Notes: generated from the letters alone by a model not told the origin. A DNA stretch of 64,000 nt from Phytohabitans flavus (GCF_011764545.1 NZ_AP022870.1:8438001-8502000); one strand, 5' to 3'. Positions 36,724 to 45,442 are shown, counted from the first letter of the stretch. Made by a program: numbers and translations.

Positions 36724-36748
36724 TGAACTGTTTTCTTGAATTGATCCC

Positions 36749-37693
36749 TTAGTGCCCCAGCTCCGCTGGCACGGTCACGACGTCGACGAGTGCGCCCTTG
36801 CGGAGCACGGTGAGCGGTAGGCGGGTGCCGATCGCCGGGCCGAGCATGAGCCGCTGGAGCGCCTGGACGTTGGAGACCGGGCTGCCGCCGGCGGAGAGGA
36901 TCACGTCGCCGAGGTAGATCCCCGCCACGCCGGCGGGGCTGCCGGGCACGACTTCGACCACGCGCAGGCCCACCTTCTGGCCCAGCCGCTCAGCCAGTCC
37001 GGGCTGGAGTGGCATCGGCACACCGGCCACGCCAAGCCACGCCCGGCGTACCCGGCGGTTGGCGACGAGCTCGCCGATGATCTGGCGGGTGGTCGAGTTG
37101 ATCGGGACGGCGAGACCCAGGCCGTAGCCGGCGACCGCGGTGTTGACGCCCACCACCCGGCCGGCGGAATCGGCGAGCGCGCCGCCCGAGTTGCCGGGGT
37201 TGAGTGCGGCGTCGGTCTGGATCACGTCGTCGATCAGCCGCATGTTGCGGCCGTCGCGGGCCGGGATCGACCGGCCGAGGCCGGACACCACACCTGCGGT
37301 GACCGAGCCGGCCAGGCCCATCGGGTTGCCCACCGCGACGACGAGCTGTCCGATCCGTAGCCCGTCGGCGTCGCCAAGCTCGGCCGGCGGTGCGCCGGTC
37401 GCGTGCGCGCGGAGGACGGCGAGGTCGGAGAGCGGGTCGGCGCCGACCACGTCGAACCGCGTCTCCAGGCCGTCGCTGAAGGTCGCCGTGCCGCCGGTCG
37501 CGCCGGCGACGACGTGTGCGCTCGTGAGAAGGAATCCGTCATCGGTAAAGGTGACCGCCGAACCGGCGCCACCACCACGCGCGGTACGTACTGCCAGGGC
37601 GGCCACGCTCGGTAGCACTCGCTCGGCCACACCGGTGACAACCTGCGAGTACGCGTCGAGCGCCGTCCGCTCGGCTTCGCGTTCGGTACTCAT
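36749..37693 (-). CDS. HtrA/DegP-type serine protease with PDZ domain
   Basis: 314 residues. Trypsin-like catalytic triad His60 (LLTSAHVVAG), Asp90 (DPLSDLAVL) and Ser169 (ALNPGNSGGAL), then a PDZ domain (about 225-310, VVPGSPAGVAGIYLGDVIL). Start ATG 37693; upstream in-frame codons lack a ribosome site. No obvious signal peptide or membrane helix is visible with this start, so it may be cytoplasmic or the true start may lie further upstream. Degrades or senses misfolded proteins. Followed by repeat copy 4. Confidence 0.9.
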   Translation of the reverse strand: MSTEREAERTALDAYSQVVTGVAERVLPSVAALAVRTARGGGAGSAVTFTDDGFLLTSAHVVAGATGGTATFSDGLETRFDVVGADPLSDLAVLRAHATGAPPAELGDADGLRIGQLVVAVGNPMGLAGSVTAGVVSGLGRSIPARDGRNMRLIDDVIQTDAALNPGNSGGALADSAGRVVGVNTAVAGYGLGLAVPINSTTRQIIGELVANRRVRRAWLGVAGVPMPLQPGLAERLGQKVGLRVVEVVPGSPAGVAGIYLGDVILSAGGSPVSNVQALQRLMLGPAIGTRLPLTVLRKGALVDVVTVPAELGH

Positions 37694-38027
37694 GAAGCTG
37701 GTAACGCCGGCCCTGGGCGGCCCATGCCCGGGCGGCATCCGCTCTGAGCGAACGCCCCAAAAGTGGCAATCTGGCCGTGTCGCACAGGCTGTCCGATCAA
37801 GGTCCTTGCGCACCACGTTGACTAAGCGTGGCTCCCGAAAGGGGGACGGACGGAAATGTTCAGCACTGACCACACGGACATCTTCAGACTTCTCACCCGC
37901 GGTTGACGCCGACGGTGCCCCGCCAGCACCTCGGCGCCCCGCAAACCCACCCAAGCTTGGGGACCGGCAAGCCTCCGTCGGTCCGCGCCTCCGGCCAGGC
38001 GTTCCCCCGGTTTGGGTTGGGGTACGG

Positions 38028-38085
38028 CGGGCGAGGGTACGTGATCACCGGTTCCCCGCATACATCGGTCACGTACTCTCGCCCG
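38028..38085 (+). promoter_or_regulatory. leader hairpin ahead of the hexapeptide-repeat gene
   Basis: Arms CGGGCGAGGGTACGTGA (38028-38044) and TCACGTACTCTCGCCCG (38069-38085) pair over 17 bases with one G-U, 24-base loop, ending 40 bases before ATG 38125. It lies within the 431-base gap (37694-38124) that separates two divergent genes and should carry both promoters. I could not match it to a known riboswitch. Confidence 0.5.
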
Positions 38086-38124
38086 GCCGATTTCTCGGGC
38101 ACACGAATGGCAGGCTCTGTGGGC

Positions 38125-38742
38125 ATGCTGATCAGACATCGCGGCGCCCAGCCCACCGTCGACCCCACCGCCTACGTCGCGCCGAACGCGACTCTCGTGG
38201 GCGACGTCCGCGTTGGGCCAAGGGCCCGCATCATGTACGGCGCGACGCTCGACGCCGAAGGCGCGCACATCGAGGTCGGCGAGGCCTGCGTGATCGCCGA
38301 GAACGCGGTGCTCCGCGCCACCGCCGTCGCCGACCCGGCCCACCCCGTGGTCCTCGGCGACCACGTCTTCGTCTCACCGCACGCGACGCTGCTGGGCTGC
38401 CAGGTCGGCCGGTGCGCGTACCTGGCCACCGGCGTCACCGTCCTCCAGGGCGCACGGCTTGAGCCTGGCGCGGTGGTAGCGGTCGGCGCGCTTGTGCACG
38501 CCCGCGCCGTGCTGCCGGCCGAGTTCTTCGTGCCACCGATGTCGGTCGCGGTGGGCGATCCCGTCCAGGTGATCGGCTCAGATCGCCCGGAGGAGCTGAC
38601 CGCCGCGGTACGGGACGTCAACTTCGCCGCCGCCGCGTTCGGCCTTCAGGCGGAGTGGACCGACCGGATCGCACGGTACGAGCGGATCACCGAGGTACGG
38701 GTGGCGGAGTTCGGCGCGCACGCCGACGACGAGGTGCTTTAG
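38125..38742 (+). CDS. left-handed beta-helix protein, gamma-carbonic-anhydrase-like
   Basis: 205 residues of hexapeptide repeats (PNATLVGDVRVGPRARIMYG, CVIAENAVLRATAV, GALVHARAVLP) of the gamma carbonic anhydrase/PaaY-like family. In true gamma enzymes three histidines bind zinc; here only the one in VSPHATLLGC remains, the others read AENAVLR and LLGC. So carbonic anhydrase activity is doubtful. ATG 38125 is the likely start; ATG 38107 is possible. Its end overlaps the convergent GNAT gene by four bases. Confidence 0.85.
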   Translation: MLIRHRGAQPTVDPTAYVAPNATLVGDVRVGPRARIMYGATLDAEGAHIEVGEACVIAENAVLRATAVADPAHPVVLGDHVFVSPHATLLGCQVGRCAYLATGVTVLQGARLEPGAVVAVGALVHARAVLPAEFFVPPMSVAVGDPVQVIGSDRPEELTAAVRDVNFAAAAFGLQAEWTDRIARYERITEVRVAEFGAHADDEVL

Positions 38743-39242
38743 AGCGGCCTGGCGTACCGCACCTGGCGGACCGGCGCGGGGCCGACGAAGTCTTCGCGCT
38801 GTACGCCGTCGGGCGCCCAGCCGCCGTGCTCGTAGAAGCCGCGCGCGTGTGCGTTTTCCGCCAGCACCCACAGCACGGCGTGGCGCCACCCAGCCGCGGC
38901 CAGCTTGTCCAGCGCGTCGGCCATCAGCGCGCCGCCCAGCCCTCGCCCCACCACGTCCGGATCCAGGTGGATCGCGTGCAGGATTCCGGTGTCGGGCTCC
39001 TCGTCCGGCCCCAGGTAAGTGAAACCGACCACCTCGTCGCGCTCGGTGGCCACGGTCAGCTGGTGCGTGTCCTGTTCGTACCGCCAGCGCTCGGTCCAGT
39101 ACTCCACCATGCTGGAGGCGGGAACGGCCTCGAGCGCGTGGGCGGGAATAAAGCTTGAGTACGCGGCGGCGCGCGACCGGTAGTGCAAGGTCCCGACGGC
39201 GGTCAGGTCCCGCTCACCCGCGGATCGGATCGTGAACGCCAT
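38739..39242 (-). CDS. GNAT-family N-acetyltransferase
   Basis: 167 residues. The GNAT core is clear: VVGFTYLGPDEE, then the acetyl-CoA loop VVGRGLGGALMADAL and NAHARGFYEHGGW. Substrate unknown. Start ATG 39242 lies inside the end of the RNase Z gene (40-base overlap), so the two are translated from one transcript. Confidence 0.9.
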   Translation of the reverse strand: MAFTIRSAGERDLTAVGTLHYRSRAAAYSSFIPAHALEAVPASSMVEYWTERWRYEQDTHQLTVATERDEVVGFTYLGPDEEPDTGILHAIHLDPDVVGRGLGGALMADALDKLAAAGWRHAVLWVLAENAHARGFYEHGGWAPDGVQREDFVGPAPVRQVRYARPL

Positions 39243-40171
39243 TGTTCCGAGGCTATCGTCTGCGGTGGCGGCAGCTGTCGCCGCGGCGGCACCGGCACCC
39301 GCATCAGGTCCTCCGCGACCACCAGGTCACCGTCGTACTGCTCGCGCGCCTCGGCAACGAACCGGGCCGGATCGTCGTACCGCTGCGAAAAGTGGGTGAG
39401 CACGAGCTGCCGTACCCCCGACTCGGTGGCGACGCGCGCGGCCTGCGCCGCGGTGAGGTGCCCGACCTGCGCGGCCATCACCGCGTCCTCGGACAGGAAG
39501 GTGGCCTCGATGACCAGCATGTCGACGCCCTCAGCCAGCGCGAACACGTTGTCGCACAGCCCGGTGTCCATGACGAACGCGAACTTCTGCCCGGGTCGCG
39601 GCGCGCTCACGTCCGCGAGCTCCACGCGCCGCCCGTCGACGTCGAGGTAGCCCTGTTCGATGAGCACCCCCACGTCTGCGCCGGCCACCCGGTGGGCCGC
39701 CAACCGCTCCGGCAACATGCGGCGCCCGTCGGGCTCGACCAGCCGGTACCCGTAGGTCTCGACGGAGTGGTAGAGGCGGCGCGCTTCGAGGCTTGGCGCG
39801 ATCGGGCCGTCACCGGTGATCGGCGCCTCGCGGATGTCGGCGTTGTCGTAGAAGCTGGTCGCGTACCGCAGGCGCGCGAAGAAGTGCGCGCCGCCAGCGG
39901 GAAAGTGGGCGGTCACCGGGTGGGGCACCCGGTCGAGCGAGATGCGCTGGATCACGCCCGGCAGCCCCAGACTGTGGTCGCCGTGAAAGTGCGTCACGCA
40001 GATCCGCGTGACGTCCGAGGCCGCGACGCCAGCCCGGAGCATCTGGCGCTGGGTCCCCTCGCCGGGGTCGAAGAGGATGCCTTCGCCGTCCCAACGCAGG
40101 AGGTACCCGTTGTGGTTGCGGTGGCGGGTGGGCACCTGGCTGGCGGTGCCGAGGACGACAAGCTCGCGCAC
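39203..40171 (-). CDS. rnz: ribonuclease Z (metallo-beta-lactamase fold)
   Basis: Zinc endonuclease that trims 3' ends of tRNA precursors, needed where CCA is not encoded, as in both tRNAs here. Metal motif THFHGDH (His61, His63, Asp65, His66), the downstream FVMDTGLCDN, and HLTAAQAARVA with LTHFSQRY are typical. 322 residues; start GTG 40171. C-terminal Pro/Arg-rich tail. Transcribed together with the GNAT gene. Confidence 0.94.
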   Translation of the reverse strand: MRELVVLGTASQVPTRHRNHNGYLLRWDGEGILFDPGEGTQRQMLRAGVAASDVTRICVTHFHGDHSLGLPGVIQRISLDRVPHPVTAHFPAGGAHFFARLRYATSFYDNADIREAPITGDGPIAPSLEARRLYHSVETYGYRLVEPDGRRMLPERLAAHRVAGADVGVLIEQGYLDVDGRRVELADVSAPRPGQKFAFVMDTGLCDNVFALAEGVDMLVIEATFLSEDAVMAAQVGHLTAAQAARVATESGVRQLVLTHFSQRYDDPARFVAEAREQYDGDLVVAEDLMRVPVPPRRQLPPPQTIASEQWRSRSDPRVSGT

Positions 40172-40665
40172 TCGCCCTCCTCCGTCCGGCCCGTGTGTTT
40201 CGTTTGCTCAACCCCGGAATAAATAGCGACCCCCGGGGTTTCCGAGCGCGGACGCGCACGGGCCGGCTGGACTGGGCCGGCACCCCGGGGGTCGGGTGGC
40301 TGACTTGCATTCGCCGCACCGCTGCCACACGGTCTCGACGACGTGCTGTGTCAAGGACAGCGGCTAGCGGACAGCCACCTCACGAGTCCTATTGCTACAC
40401 AAAGCCGGACCACCTCCCTTCCCGTGTACCGCAACGCTATCCACCAGGCCCGTTGATCGGCAACGCCTATTTCGCCACACGGGCGTGGCCGCTCCCGGCG
40501 GCCGTAGGCTCGCTCGTCACCGCTGCTTGGACGCGTAATCGGTCCAAAGGTCGACTGCTGCTCTACGACCTTGGCGAGGGCAGCGAGCTCGGGCCTGGCT
40601 TCGGTCGCGCCGCGGAGGCGCGCGGTCGCCTCAAGGTACATGTCACGGCAGGCGGGCGCCTGAGA
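40172..40665. other. 494-base gap with structured DNA, no supported gene
   Basis: Upstream of rnz and downstream of the toxin gene. Contains the cloverleaf-like structure at 40227-40294; the rest shows only short low-quality open frames. The rnz promoter should lie at its left end. Confidence 0.55.
40227..40294. repeat. cloverleaf-like inverted repeat
   Basis: Outer perfect arms CGACCCCCGGGGT (40227-40239) and ACCCCGGGGGTCG (40282-40294). Within the loop are two further perfect hairpins, GCGC-GGAC-GCGC (40246-40257) and GCCGGC/GCCGGC (40262-40281, eight-base loop). The three-stem form could be an RNA leader of rnz, read on the minus strand, or a folding DNA site. Confidence 0.6.
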
Positions 40666-40977
40666 TCAGAGCTGTAGAACGGTGCGGAGCGCGTCGTCCA
40701 CGGCCGACATCTCCTGGAGGGACAGGTGGCCCACGAGGCGGCCGAGGCGTTCCGGCTGTATCGCGGCGGTCTGCTCGGCGAGGACGTAGGTTGACTTGCC
40801 TTCGATCTCGATTTCGGGGCGGAAGCTTGCCGGCCGCGCGCTCGTCGACGTGGGCGCGACAAGCCAGGTTGACAGCGGCAGGAGGTCGGACTGGACGACG
40901 ACAGCGTATCGGTTGCCGCGCTGCTCGTGTCCGCGTGCGTCGCGTGGAGCCTTCAGCTCGTAGACGTCACCACGCAC
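40666..40977 (-). CDS. PemK/MazF-type toxin
   Basis: 103 residues, probable sequence-specific RNA endonuclease that halts translation. MazF-family features: MRGDVYELK at the start, the RYAVVVQSDLL beta-strand, WLVAPTSTSA, and STYVLAEQTAAIQPERLGR. Start GTG 40977, overlapping the antitoxin gene by 11 bases. Together they form a type II toxin-antitoxin module read leftwards. The recognition sequence is unknown. Confidence 0.92.
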   Translation of the reverse strand: MRGDVYELKAPRDARGHEQRGNRYAVVVQSDLLPLSTWLVAPTSTSARPASFRPEIEIEGKSTYVLAEQTAAIQPERLGRLVGHLSLQEMSAVDDALRTVLQL

Positions 40978-41197
40978 GGAGGGACTCCATATCGGAGAGC
41001 ACCGCGCGGGCCTCGGCTATGTCGTCTGGGTCGTTGGCGATGGCCTCGGCTTCGGCGCGGACCTGCTCGTCGCGGCGGGCCCGCCAGGCGGCGAGGATCG
41101 CCTCGCGAATGACCTGGGAGCGGTCTCGATCGCCGGATGTGAGGTCGGCCAAGGCCCGGTCGACATCTTCGTCCGCCCGGAATGTAATCGTGGACAT
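40967..41197 (-). CDS. ribbon-helix-helix antitoxin of the MazEF-like module
   Basis: 76 residues; MSTITFRADEDVDRALADL and RDRSQVIREAILAAW form a ribbon-helix-helix DNA-binding fold, and the acidic C-terminus wraps the toxin. Start ATG 41197. The AT-rich leader (reading CTTGTATTACACTTTGTC) carries a plausible -10 region, a typical autoregulated promoter. Antitoxin first, toxin second, as usual. Confidence 0.9.
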   Translation of the reverse strand: MSTITFRADEDVDRALADLTSGDRDRSQVIREAILAAWRARRDEQVRAEAEAIANDPDDIAEARAVLSDMESLRAW

Positions 41198-41222
41198 AAG
41201 ACAAAGTGTAATACAAGAAGTG

Positions 41223-41265
41223 TCGCGCGGCCATCGTCGCTGGCTAGCTCGCTATGGCCGCGCGA
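41223..41265 (-). terminator. hairpin terminator after msrA
   Basis: Perfect 12-bp arms TCGCGCGGCCAT and ATGGCCGCGCGA with a 19-base loop, starting ten bases after the msrA stop codon. It separates msrA from the antitoxin promoter. Confidence 0.75.
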
Positions 41266-41274
41266 CGCGATGCC

Positions 41275-41937
41275 CTAGGACTCGACCCTGCCCACGCCGA
41301 TCGGGCAGCTCATGCCGGTCGGGCCGTGGTTGCAGTAGCCGTTCGGGTTCTTGGCGTCCGAAAGGTACTGCTGGTGGTAGTCCTCGGCGAAGTAATACTC
41401 GCCCAGCGGGGCGATCTCCGTCGTGATGTCGCCTCGGCCGGTGCGCTTCACCACCGGGGCGAAGGCGTCGCGGGACGCCTCGGCCACCACGCGCTGCTCG
41501 TCACTCGTGGTGTAGATGGTCGAGCGGTACTGGGTGCCCACGTCGTTGCCCTGCCGCATGCCCTGGGTCGGGTCGTGGTTCTCCCAGAAGACCTTGAGCA
41601 GGTCCTCGTACCCGATCATGCTGGGGTCGTACACGACCTGAACCACCTCGGCGTGGCCGGTCATGCCGGAGCAGACCTCCTCGTACGTGGGGTTCTGGGT
41701 GTACCCACCGGCGTAGCCGACCGAGGTGGTGATCACACCCGGCAGGCGCCAGAACAAGCGCTCGGCGCCCCAGAAACAGCCCATCCCGAAGACCGCTACC
41801 TCGGCGTTGGCCGGCCAGGGCCCGCGCAGAGGAGTGCCGAGCACCGTGTGGCGGTCGGCAGTCGGCATCTCGATCGACCGGCCGGGGAGGGCCTGGTCCG
41901 GAGTAGGTACCTCAAGCTTCATGCGCCGCAGAAACAC
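41275..41937 (-). CDS. msrA: peptide methionine (S)-S-oxide reductase
   Basis: Repairs oxidised methionine in proteins. Catalytic Cys54 in FGMGCFWGAERLF; GYAGGYTQNPTYEEVCSGMTGHAE and FWENHDPTQGMRQGNDVGTQ (both family signatures) follow, and a C-terminal cysteine pair region (YCNHGPTGMSCPIG) may resolve the disulphide. GTG 41937 is chosen because AAGGAG lies just upstream; ATG 41922 is an alternative. 220 residues. Probably monocistronic. Confidence 0.95.
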   Translation of the reverse strand: MFLRRMKLEVPTPDQALPGRSIEMPTADRHTVLGTPLRGPWPANAEVAVFGMGCFWGAERLFWRLPGVITTSVGYAGGYTQNPTYEEVCSGMTGHAEVVQVVYDPSMIGYEDLLKVFWENHDPTQGMRQGNDVGTQYRSTIYTTSDEQRVVAEASRDAFAPVVKRTGRGDITTEIAPLGEYYFAEDYHQQYLSDAKNPNGYCNHGPTGMSCPIGVGRVES

Positions 41938-42049
41938 TGCACGCTCCTTTCTCCGCTGTCTGCAACACCGTGTGCCCGCCAACCCTTACCCAGTGTCCGC
42001 GGGCGGCCGGGCCAAACCCGCGGCGGGCGGGCCAGACCCCGACACGCGC

Positions 42050-42463
42050 TCAGGACAGGGCGGCTGAGATCTTTTCGGCGTACTCGCGGGCCTCTTCGTC
42101 CGACGCGTACTTGGTGCGCGGCCAGAAGAAGCCGCGGAGGCCGTCGCCCTTCGTGCGGGGGACGACGTGGACATGGAGGTGGGCGACCGACTGCGACACC
42201 TTGTTGTTCATCGCCACGAACGTGCCGCCGGCGCCCAAACCCTCCTCGACCGCCACGGAGACGCGCTGCACAAGCCCGAAGTAGGGGGCGAGCTGGTCGG
42301 CGGGGAGGTCGGCGAGCACCACCGAGTGCCCGCGGGGGACCACGAGCGTGTGCCCCTTGAATACCGGCCGGATGTCCAGGAACGCGAACCCCGCCGGCTC
42401 GTCCGCCACCACGAAACCGGGCACCGAACCCGAAACGATGTCACAGAACAAGCACTCAGCCAC
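42050..42463 (-). CDS. HIT-family nucleotide hydrolase/transferase
   Basis: 137 residues. The histidine triad His95-x-His97-x-His99 is seen as AHLHVHVVPR, with a zinc-like CLFCDIV at the N-terminus and the EPAGFAFLDIRP segment. Acts on nucleoside phosphoramidates or dinucleotides. Start ATG 42463. Divergent from the hypothetical gene at 42502. Confidence 0.93.
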   Translation of the reverse strand: MAECLFCDIVSGSVPGFVVADEPAGFAFLDIRPVFKGHTLVVPRGHSVVLADLPADQLAPYFGLVQRVSVAVEEGLGAGGTFVAMNNKVSQSVAHLHVHVVPRTKGDGLRGFFWPRTKYASDEEAREYAEKISAALS

Positions 42464-42501
42464 CCGGAAGAGTAGGCCAGCGACCGGGCTAGCCTGGTGT
42501 C

Positions 42502-43098
42502 GTGACGAGGCGAGCGGTGATCGCGGTGCTGGGGCCGGTGGCCTGGAGCCCGCCGGGCGTAGACCTGGCGGCGTGGCGCGCGGCGCTCGCCGAAGACGTC
42601 GTGGACCTGCTGGCCACGCTCAACGAGGTGGAGCCGGCCATCGCCGCGCTCGCCGCCGACCGGGCACTGGCCGAGTCGGTGGCATGGCCTTCCATGCCGG
42701 TGTACGAGGTGCCGGACCTCACCGCGGGCGCGGTCTTCGCGGCGGCGGCCAAGGACGGGTACGAGCAGGCGGCCGCCGTGGTGGCCGACGCGCCCGACCT
42801 GCCCGGGCTGCTGGTCGGCAAGCTGCTGCGGCCGCTCACCACCCGGCCGCTCGCGGTGGCGCCGGCCGACCCGGGCCCCGGGCTGCTGGGGGTGGCGTCG
42901 CGGCTGCCGGCGCCGGACTGGCTGCCCGCCTTCGACCTCGATGATGGATCGATCCCGCAGGTGCGTTCGGCGGCGCCCCAGCTGCCGGACGTGGGGTCGA
43001 GCCCGGGGTGGCGGCGCCTGCGCGGCCCCGCCGACCTCGCCACGCTCGACCCCGCCGTCGAAGGCTGGGAAACGACGCGGGCCCTACTGTCCGCGTAA
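42502..43098 (+). CDS. conserved hypothetical protein (possibly nucleotidyltransferase-like)
   Basis: 198 residues from GTG 42502. Rossmann-like alternation is visible (TRRAVIAVLGPVAWSPPG, then strand-helix units and LPGLLVGKLLRPLTTRPLAV), vaguely like the DUF2064/MobA-type transferases, but no LxGGxSxRMG-type motif is present. Soluble. The gene ends five bases before the convergent metalloprotease stop. Function unknown. Confidence 0.7.
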   Translation: MTRRAVIAVLGPVAWSPPGVDLAAWRAALAEDVVDLLATLNEVEPAIAALAADRALAESVAWPSMPVYEVPDLTAGAVFAAAAKDGYEQAAAVVADAPDLPGLLVGKLLRPLTTRPLAVAPADPGPGLLGVASRLPAPDWLPAFDLDDGSIPQVRSAAPQLPDVGSSPGWRRLRGPADLATLDPAVEGWETTRALLSA

Positions 43099-43103
43099 GG
43101 CAG

Positions 43104-44315
43104 CTACAGGCCGAGCTCGCCCAGGTCGCCGAGGTCGAGCTGGGACCTCGCGAACGTCTGCGGATCGGCGAAGTCCTCCTCCGACGGCAGCAGGTCCGGG
43201 TGGCCCCACAGCGCGTCGCGACCCGCTGTACCCCGGTGCTCGGTGAGCGCCGCCCACAGCGCCGCGGCCTCGCGGAGCCGGCGCGGGCGCAGCTCCAGAC
43301 CGACAAGCGCGGCGAACGTCTGCTCCGCCGGGCCCCCCGCCGCGCGCCGGCGGCGGAACGCCTCACCGAGGCGGACCACATTGGGCAGGCGGTCACCGGC
43401 GGCCTGGTCGACGACGTGGCACACCCAGCCCTCGACCAGCGCGAGCGCGGTCTCCAGCCGAGCCAGCGCGGCCTTCTGCGCCGGGCTGTCCTCGGGCGTG
43501 AAGATGCCCTCGAGCGCCATCGCCTGCATCGACTCCGGGTTGGTGGGGTCGATGCGGCCCATCGCCTCCTCGACGGCCTCGCGGTTGACGGTGATGCCCG
43601 CCGCATACGTCTCCACGGCGGTCAGCACATGCCCCCGCAGCCACGGGACGTGCTGGAAGAGGCGCTGGTGGGCCGCCTCGCGCAGGGCCACGTAGAGGCG
43701 CACCTCGTCGAGCGGGAGCTCGAGGCCCTCGCCGTACTCCTTGATATTGGTCGGGACGAGCGCGGCCGTGCCGGCCGGTCCCAGGGGGAGTCCGATGTCG
43801 CCGGCCGAGAGCACTTCGGCGGCGAGTGAGCCGAGCGCCTGCCCCAGCTGGCCGCCGAAGAGCGCGCCACCGAGCGTGGTGACCATCGACTGCATCGGAC
43901 CGAGCTGGGCGCGCGCCTCCGGCGGCACCAGGTCACCCATGGCGGCCACCATGCGGCCGGCGACCGGGTCGCACAGCTTGCGCCACACGTCGAGCGTGTT
44001 GTAGATCCACTCGTTGCGGGTCCAGGCGACCGAGGTGCGGATGCCCGAGGGAAGCGCGGCGGCGGGCTCAAGCCACAGGTCGGCCAGGCGGAGCGCCTCG
44101 TCGACCTCGTTGCGCTCGTAGATGTTGACCGCCGGGTCGGCCGCGCCGAGCTGACTCACCGCGACCTGGCGGGCAAGGTCCCAGTTGACCGGGCCGCTGC
44201 CCGGCGACGCGAGCAGCTGCTGCAACTGAGCCATGAACTGCTGCATCTGCTGCGGGTCGTTGGGGTCGGGTGGCTGTGCGCCCGGGAGGGCGAAGCCGAA
44301 CGGGATATCAGGCAC
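43104..44315 (-). CDS. zinc-dependent metalloprotease-like protein, DUF2342
   Basis: 403 residues; actinobacterial family also labelled F420-biosynthesis-associated. Start GTG 44315. Seen: VPDIPFGFALPG, a Gln-rich stretch (QQMQQFMAQLQQLL), LALREAAHQRLF in place of a strict HExxH helix (as YVALREAAHQRLFQ), and ALVEGWVCHVVDQAAGDRLP. Membership is clear; proteolysis is inferred from the family name and has little direct support. Divergent from the PDZ/Lon-like protease gene with an 85-base promoter region. Confidence 0.9.
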   Translation of the reverse strand: MPDIPFGFALPGAQPPDPNDPQQMQQFMAQLQQLLASPGSGPVNWDLARQVAVSQLGAADPAVNIYERNEVDEALRLADLWLEPAAALPSGIRTSVAWTRNEWIYNTLDVWRKLCDPVAGRMVAAMGDLVPPEARAQLGPMQSMVTTLGGALFGGQLGQALGSLAAEVLSAGDIGLPLGPAGTAALVPTNIKEYGEGLELPLDEVRLYVALREAAHQRLFQHVPWLRGHVLTAVETYAAGITVNREAVEEAMGRIDPTNPESMQAMALEGIFTPEDSPAQKAALARLETALALVEGWVCHVVDQAAGDRLPNVVRLGEAFRRRRAAGGPAEQTFAALVGLELRPRRLREAAALWAALTEHRGTAGRDALWGHPDLLPSEEDFADPQTFARSQLDLGDLGELGL

Positions 44316-44400
44316 GTAACCCACGGTACGCCCGGCACTGTGCCCGCGCCCTGTCCGCGCTGTCAGCTCAGGGTGAAACCGGGGTATGTACGCTTCGCGC

Positions 44401-45417
44401 ATGAGACGTCGCGGTGTCACGGTTCTCATCGGTGCGTTGATTACCGCGCTGCTGAGTGTCGGGGTGCTGGCCGCCCCGATCCCGTACGTGGTGCTCGGTC
44501 CCGGCCCAACCGTCGACACGCTGGGTAAAGAGGACGGCAAAGAGGTCATTCAGGTCAATGGCACACAGACCTCCACCTCGGCGGGACAGCTGCGGCTGAC
44601 CACTGTGGGTGTACAGCCGGACGTCAAGCTGCTCGCCGCGGTCGTGGGGTGGTTCAGCGACGAGGAGGCGGTCGTCCCGCGCGAGCTGATCTACCCGCCG
44701 GACCAGACCGAGGAGCAGGTCGAGGAGCGCAACGCGGAGGACTTCAAGGCGTCGCAGAGCAGCGCGGAGACCGTCGCGCTGCGCGAGCTGGGCTATCCGG
44801 TACAGGTGACGATCACGAAGGTGACGGCGGGCGGACCCTCCGACGGCGTCCTCAAGCCCGGCGACGTGGTCACCAAGGTCGACGGCCAAGCGGTGACGAG
44901 CGCGCCGAAGCTCACCGAGCTGGTGCGGGCCAAGCCGGCCGGGACGGCGCTGACTATCGAATACACGCGGAGTGGCAAGGCGGCCGCGACCAAGATCACC
45001 ACGCGCGCGGCCGACGGCGAGCCGCCGCGGATCGGGGTGGAGATCGAGTCGAAGCAGCCACACCCGTTCGAGCTGAAGATCGACCTGGGCGAGATCGGTG
45101 GGCCGAGCGCCGGCCTGATGTTCGCGCTGGGCATCATCGACAAGATCCAGCCCGACGACCTCACCGGCGGCAAGGTCATCGCTGGTACAGGCACCATCGA
45201 CGACGAAGGCAACGTCGGCCCGATCGGCGGTATCGCCCAGAAGCTCGTCGGCGCCAAGGACGCGGGCGCGGTTTTCTTCCTGACCCCGGCCGACAACTGC
45301 ACCGAGGCAAAGGCCAACGCGCGTCCTGGGCTCCCGTTGATCAAGGTGGGAACGCTCGACGAGGCACTCGGGGCCCTCAAAACGCTCCGTGACGGCGGTC
45401 AGCCCGCGCTCTGCTGA
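44401..45417 (+). CDS. YlbL-type PDZ/Lon-like membrane protease
   Basis: 338 residues. N-terminal membrane helix (8-28), extracytoplasmic PDZ domain (about 140-215, GGPSDGVLKPGDVVTKVDGQ) and a Lon-type Ser-Lys protease domain: Ser in GGPSAGLMFALG and Lys in GGIAQKLVGAK. ATG 44401 is the likely start; ATG 44386 is possible. Family members process secreted or division-related membrane proteins. A hairpin follows, then the UPF0182 gene, a neighbour pair seen in many actinomycetes. Confidence 0.93.
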   Translation: MRRRGVTVLIGALITALLSVGVLAAPIPYVVLGPGPTVDTLGKEDGKEVIQVNGTQTSTSAGQLRLTTVGVQPDVKLLAAVVGWFSDEEAVVPRELIYPPDQTEEQVEERNAEDFKASQSSAETVALRELGYPVQVTITKVTAGGPSDGVLKPGDVVTKVDGQAVTSAPKLTELVRAKPAGTALTIEYTRSGKAAATKITTRAADGEPPRIGVEIESKQPHPFELKIDLGEIGGPSAGLMFALGIIDKIQPDDLTGGKVIAGTGTIDDEGNVGPIGGIAQKLVGAKDAGAVFFLTPADNCTEAKANARPGLPLIKVGTLDEALGALKTLRDGGQPALC

Positions 45418-45420
45418 CCT

Positions 45421-45442
45421 GGCGTGTCCCTGGCGACACGCC
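45421..45442 (+). terminator. short hairpin after the YlbL-type protease gene
   Basis: GGCGTGTC and GACACGCC with a six-base loop CCTGGC, three bases after the stop codon. Modest eight-bp stem; may only attenuate. Confidence 0.55.

Larger units (their letters stand above)
35705..36748. other. 1-kb gene-free, repeat-rich region
   Basis: Bounded by two inverted copies of the dispersed repeat (35730 and 36654). Inside are two perfect 17-bp hairpins, one MITE-like element with target duplication, and a related direct repeat. Parts are AT-richer than the genome norm. No credible protein gene or tRNA found. Confidence 0.75.

Noticed and set aside
37694..38124. c-di-AMP or other known riboswitch in the gap before the hexapeptide-repeat gene
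   Set aside because: Apart from one hairpin the sequence does not show the conserved core I would expect of such riboswitches.
40351..40641. Small minus-strand open frame between rnz and the toxin gene
   Set aside because: No ribosome site, mixed codon bias, no recognisable features; left as unassigned.
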